Under the pieces are notes generated by a model that saw only the letters and a program-made list of their open reading frames with translations, did no database searches and was not told the origin of the DNA. Below, in pieces: positions 62,101 to 64,000 of a stretch of 64,000 nucleotides of DNA. Source of the DNA: Glandiceps talaboti (taxonomy: Eukaryota; Hemichordata; Enteropneusta; Spengelidae); the NCBI RefSeq assembly GCF_964340395.1, contig NC_135549.1:6142001-6206000 (forward strand). The letters run 5' to 3'. A program made the position numbers and the translations under genes. Position 1 is the first letter of the stretch, and each line of letters begins with the position of its first letter.

Positions 62101-62588
62101 CCCAAACTACCGCTGCGTCGATCTTGCCACAACAACCAGTACAGCGCGCCCCCAAGGCCGCTTCTGAGAACATGTCCAGCAAGCCGTGGGTTAAACGGAG
62201 TAACAGCCCATACCGCAGTCAAACTGCAATGTCATATGCAAGCACAACACAGACTTTTGATTCTGCATACGGCGATAGTAGAACTGATGACGAAGAAGAC
62301 GTTGATAATGTATTAGAAGTTAACGAAACTGAAATTACCACGTTAGAGGACAGAATTCGACAGTGGTGTGTTAGTACTTATGAAAGTTCCAGAGCTGCAG
62401 CAAAGGGATATTTCCCAAAATTACGACGTCTTTCGGAGTTGGAACGAGAACATGTGTTAAGGTCCAAACTACCTCTGAGATACAGAGCTCGGACCCAGGC
62501 CCAAATTATCGCCAGAAGAGACTTTCTACGACACCACAATATAGGTGTAACTAACGATTACAACGGATACCCAGAATTTGTGGAGTAA
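40655..62588 (+). CDS. Tandem cyclic-nucleotide-binding-domain protein (CNBD2-like), complete, eight coding exons, 785 residues
   Basis: Coding exons are 40655-40787, 53747-53834, 54551-55035, 56486-56675, 57481-57693, 59334-59494, 60230-60435 and 61707-62588. All introns are GT/AG and phases join throughout. Residues 45-88 form the start of a cNMP-binding beta roll ([20 protein letters not shown], then [20 protein letters not shown]). A charged, low-complexity insert covers about 89-230. The roll resumes at 236 with a phosphate-binding cassette ([13 protein letters not shown]) that has the canonical Glu243 and Arg253. A second fold spans about 290-475 ([20 protein letters not shown], then [19 protein letters not shown]), with Asp in place of Glu and no cassette Arg. 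The C-terminal 290 residues are basic and helical, then Ala/Thr/Ser-rich. Family context suggests a cytosolic cAMP/cGMP-responsive protein without catalytic domain. Exact orthology is uncertain. Confidence 0.88.
44911..45010. repeat. 50-bp tandem duplication
   Basis: Two adjacent 50-base copies start TCAAATTGTTTGTTTAAT and contain CTGCACGAATTAGCA and ATAGCTGT. They differ at a few positions. Confidence 0.93.
49381..49447 (+). mobile_element. Short relic of an L2/CR1-lineage LINE or partner SINE 3' end
   Basis: The sequence reads TGTAAAGTGCTTTGAGCATC, then AAAGAGCTATATAAA, then an AT-rich tail. This resembles the widespread 3' end of L2-lineage LINEs and their SINEs (TGTAAAGCGCTTTGAG with GCGCTATATAAA). 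Only the terminal 65 bases are recognisable. Confidence 0.5.
50646..50767. repeat. (TCTG)n microsatellite, imperfect
   Basis: TCTG units with interruptions (CTTTCTGCC, CAGTCTCTG). The open frames through it are artefacts. Confidence 0.95.
53022..53359. mobile_element. PIF/Harbinger-like MITE, copy A (CNBD intron 1)
   Basis: A 338-base element begins GGCCTAAAAAAAT and ends with the inverted counterpart (ATTTTTTTATCAGGC, one base of the terminal repeat eroded). It is flanked by TTA on both sides (53019-53021 and 53360-53362). It is collinear with copy B at 58403-58734, sharing among others GACCCTAAAC, AGAAATAGTGGATGCGGAAA and CTACCTACCCCACCTATTCT. A GGCC terminus with a TTA target duplication fits PIF/Harbinger. 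It encodes nothing. Confidence 0.8.
53747..53834 (+). CDS. CNBD gene coding exon 2 (start of first cNMP-binding roll)
   Basis: Acceptor ACCCTTCAG, donor ATAG|GTAAGT; phase 1 to phase 2. It encodes [20 protein letters not shown] and IIGQGERGD. Confidence 0.92.
54180..54396. repeat. Composite microsatellite (CA)n, (CATA)n, (ATT)n, (CATA)n
   Basis: CA units (54181-54226) lead into CATA (to 54273), then an (ATT)n block (54287-54320), then CATA again (to 54396). It lies about 155 bases upstream of CNBD exon 3. Confidence 0.97.
54551..55035 (+). CDS. CNBD gene coding exon 3 (FYILLNG strand plus charged insert)
   Basis: Acceptor TTTCCTCTAG, donor TTAG|GTATGT; phase 2 to phase 1. It starts [16 protein letters not shown], then about 140 residues dominated by Lys, Arg, Glu and Ser, including an acidic run ([11 protein letters not shown]) after a serine run. 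No stop interrupts the frame, although it contains no Met codon. Confidence 0.88.
55036..56485 (+). other. CNBD gene intron 3
   Basis: The intron begins with several diverged units of TGTATGTCAATCAAATGTAA (about 55040-55305), a degenerate tandem repeat. A run of GACT, GATT, GGTT and GGGT tetranucleotides follows at 55305-55415. Nothing else is recognised. Confidence 0.7.
55305..55415. repeat. Degenerate tetranucleotide run (GACT/GATT/GGTT/GGGT)
   Basis: The unit drifts stepwise from GACT to GATT, GGTT and finally GGGT. Confidence 0.9.
56486..56675 (+). CDS. CNBD gene coding exon 4 (first phosphate-binding cassette)
   Basis: Acceptor AATATTCAG, donor TCAA|GTGAGT; phase 1 to phase 2. It encodes [30 protein letters not shown] and the start of the second fold (INNFPLFK). 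The Glu and Arg expected to bind cyclic nucleotide are both present. Confidence 0.92.
56676..57480 (+). other. CNBD gene intron 4
   Basis: No feature is recognised. The open frame that runs into exon 5 from 57244 is intronic read-through. Confidence 0.65.
57481..57693 (+). CDS. CNBD gene coding exon 5 (second fold, first half)
   Basis: Acceptor TTATTTTTAG, donor TGAG|GTGAGT; phase 2 at both ends. It encodes [40 protein letters not shown] and a linker. Confidence 0.9.
57820..57912. repeat. (TCTG)n-type microsatellite in CNBD intron 5
   Basis: Imperfect TCTG/CTGT units. They are preceded by a short inverted repeat at 57770-57803 (GACCCTCCACC and GGTGGAGGGTC). Confidence 0.9.
58403..58734. mobile_element. 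PIF/Harbinger-like MITE, copy B (CNBD intron 5)
   Basis: A 332-base element begins GGCCTAATAGAATT and ends CATTTTTTTTAGGCC, giving terminal inverted repeats of about 13 bases. It is flanked by TTA on both sides (58400-58402 and 58735-58737). It is collinear with copy A and in the same orientation, and has a poly-G run (about 58648-58661) that copy A lacks. Confidence 0.85.
58770..58860. repeat. GTGTAAGT and related TG-rich repeats
   Basis: Four GTGTAAGT units followed by irregular GTGTGT, GTACGT and GTATGTGC units. Confidence 0.85.
59004..59194. repeat. (GACA)n, (GACG)n, (GACA)n microsatellite
   Basis: A symmetrical tract: GACA units, then about 15 GACG units (59068-59129), then about 16 GACA units. 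It lies 140 bases upstream of CNBD exon 6. Confidence 0.97.
59334..59494 (+). CDS. CNBD gene coding exon 6
   Basis: Acceptor TCGTTTATAG, donor ATTG|GTAAGA; phase 2 to phase 1. It encodes a basic linker ([20 protein letters not shown]) and [14 protein letters not shown], which leads into the second cassette. Confidence 0.88.
59495..60229 (+). other. CNBD gene intron 6
   Basis: The first bases after exon 6 show a partial repeat of the exon end (TTGATATATGTGTTGTTGGAT and TTGATACATGTGTTATTGTAA, followed in each by CCAATGAAATGAT), i.e. a short tandem duplication spanning the exon-intron boundary. No other feature is seen. Confidence 0.65.
60230..60435 (+). CDS. CNBD gene coding exon 7 (degenerate second cassette)
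   Basis: Acceptor GCTCTTTAG, donor ACAG|GTAAGA; phase 1 to phase 0. It encodes [34 protein letters not shown] and a helix with [14 protein letters not shown]. Confidence 0.9.
60436..61706 (+). other. CNBD gene intron 7
   Basis: I see no exon, RNA gene or repeat. The minus-strand frame at 61239-61463 is unrecognised. Confidence 0.6.
61707..62588 (+). CDS. CNBD gene coding exon 8 (C-terminal region and stop)
   Basis: Acceptor TTTTTCTCATAG; stop TAA at 62586-62588. The 293 residues begin [15 protein letters not shown], then a basic helical stretch ([20 protein letters not shown]), an Ala/Thr/Asn-rich region, an acidic patch ([19 protein letters not shown]) and a basic C-terminus ([36 protein letters not shown]). 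No domain is recognised in this part. Confidence 0.92.
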   Translation: MPLLETLVDKFKEMNTPPSRKQIKKKAEMETVPLLMDTAYLSSLTERKKQRDFLRRRQRERRVKAQQLIKALTAHAASNMNTNLHTLDHKVLEEALQTGALDATATLRTGTITLNPAAAKEANFNPNVLTNTQTTAASILPQQPVQRAPKAASENMSSKPWVKRSNSPYRSQTAMSYASTTQTFDSAYGDSRTDDEEDVDNVLEVNETEITTLEDRIRQWCVSTYESSRAAAKGYFPKLRRLSELEREHVLRSKLPLRYRARTQAQIIARRDFLRHHNIGVTNDYNGYPEFVE

Positions 62589-64000
62589 AAAAAATGCACT
62601 TTACACAACCAGAACACAACATTTAGCGTTTGAGAAACTTCGAATTTAATTTACCCACTTGTGTTTATAGATTTTCAATCAGAACTTTAAAAGCTGTTCT
62701 TACTCAAATCGTGTATACAAATGTTGTTCTGTTGATATAACTTCGATTCTAGGATCGCATCGTGACTTTTCAGTAGTTCTTTTTTTTTATTTCATTTCCA
62801 ATTAAAGTTCACGTAACAAGTTGGATAAGCCTAACGTGTTGCGAACATCAACATGGCAAACTGTGAGACTCTTTGAGACTCATCAGTATAAACAATAATT
62901 GGAATAACAAGACAATCAGAAATAGTTAGGCAGTAAACCATTTAGGAAAAAATAGAATATCTCAATATAAAAATACGTTTGATTTAAGGTGTACAGGCCT
63001 TATCAAACGCCCTTATCAAGAACGTCCAGTGTGATTCAAAAATAAGTTTGGACGATCATTTGTTCATGCCATCATTAAACCACGGTTGAAAATCGAATTT
63101 GACAAATTGTGGTTTTTGACATGAAGAAATGTCCAGTCTGATATAGTGCAAACATACACGTCTCTACTTGGAAGATTAGAGATACGTGTAGGATCGTTTA
63201 CTTTGTATTTGAAATCCCACTAGTGTAGCTGATATTATGGCACGATGGGTACTAATGTATTCCTTTGGAGAAAATCGGGGGGGGGGGGGAGGGGGGGGTA
63301 TCTTAGATACTTCACTTTTCTCCAATATTAGATTCTGTGATTTGTATTTACATTCCGCCAGTACTAGAAAACGGATTTGGGCAAACGATAAATGTTAATA
63401 CTTTACCGTCGAAATGATACATTAAGATATTTCTCTATATTTGCAGGTTTTGTTTATTTTAAGTTTTTACAACACAAATGTTGTCATCAGTAACATTACA
63501 TGACAAGTAAACTGCTTATATTTACGCTGTTCACTTGACAACAGTGCAAAGAGAAATCCTAAGTTGTACTATTCAACAGGGTCTTCAACATTTTACTAGC
63601 GTGCATGAATCAGCATGCTGTCGCGGGGTTTCGTATGGATAAGGAACAACAAATGTATACGTGTACAATTATATTGAAACCCAGTGGGAGGAAGAAAGGG
63701 CAGATATCCTTCACCACAGTGGAAGGCACATAAGAACGACTAAACACCCTTTTCACAATTTTTATTTGGGGGTGTGATTCTATTAAAAACATCGTTTTTG
63801 GTCTGAAACAATTAATGAAAACGACAAATCTGCCCACTGAATGCACCTGATATTTAAGGTTCAGTATGAATGTTTAAAAACGACCCAAATCATACAGATA
63901 TTATTATTTCTAGAAAGGGTCGTGATGTCACTGATTTGGAAATAAATAAATAAAATTAAAAGTCGAAATGGTAGAGTAATTTGTGATGCACCCGGTTTCA
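62589..64000 (+). other. CNBD 3' untranslated region and downstream flank
   Basis: An ATTAAA hexamer at 62801-62806, 213 bases after the stop, is a plausible polyadenylation signal; AATAAATAAATAAA at about 63941 is another. A poly-G run lies at 63278-63299. No further gene is seen before the window ends. Confidence 0.5.
62801..62806 (+). terminator. Candidate polyadenylation signal (ATTAAA) of the CNBD gene
   Basis: This is the first common hexamer variant downstream of the stop codon at 62588. The position is reasonable for a short 3' UTR. No downstream GU-rich element was assessed. Confidence 0.4.

Noticed and set aside
61928-62222. Minus-strand frames opposite CNBD exon 8
   Set aside because: They are shadows of the coding exon, which has continuous coding features on the plus strand.

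Overview
The window is nuclear DNA from an animal. Genes are split into many short exons with GT/AG introns, introns reach 13 kb, non-LTR retroelements are frequent and simple-sequence repeats are very abundant. The gene content (netrin-4, a probable histidine ammonia-lyase, a tandem cyclic-nucleotide-binding-domain protein), together with BEL/Pao and CR1-like elements, suggests an invertebrate bilaterian such as a non-vertebrate deuterostome or a lophotrochozoan. I cannot name the species from sequence alone.

Layout. 1-11.5 kb is retroelement-rich: a decayed BEL/Pao pol, an internally deleted minus-strand non-LTR element whose ORF1 carries a 2A-like motif, and a plus-strand non-LTR element split by a minus-strand CR1-like insertion. 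A first coding exon resembling the N-terminus of histidine ammonia-lyase lies among them (minus strand, 5390-5603); the rest of that gene would lie beyond the left edge. 13.5-27.45 kb holds a complete netrin-4 gene on the minus strand. I assembled nine exons with matching phases into a 618-residue protein: signal peptide, laminin N-terminal domain, three and a half laminin EGF-like repeats, a basic linker and a C-terminal NTR domain. 27.5-40.6 kb is intergenic, with long tetranucleotide tracts and no gene I can support. 40.62-62.59 kb holds a plus-strand gene of eight coding exons (785 residues) with two cyclic-nucleotide-binding folds. Its first fold is split by a long charged insert and its second has a degenerate phosphate-binding cassette. 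Its introns contain two copies of a PIF/Harbinger-like MITE.

The genes do not form an operon or pathway. Netrin-4 is a secreted basement-membrane and guidance protein, HAL is a cytosolic histidine-catabolism enzyme, and the CNBD protein is probably a cytosolic cAMP/cGMP-responsive factor. HAL and NTN4 are also near neighbours in vertebrates, as I recall, so old microsynteny is possible. I did not find a novel multi-gene system. The most interesting points are a retroelement tail that ends 10 nt from the netrin-4 exon 4 acceptor, the 2A-like retroelement ORF1, the unusual architecture of the CNBD protein, and two unrecognised minus-strand reading frames.
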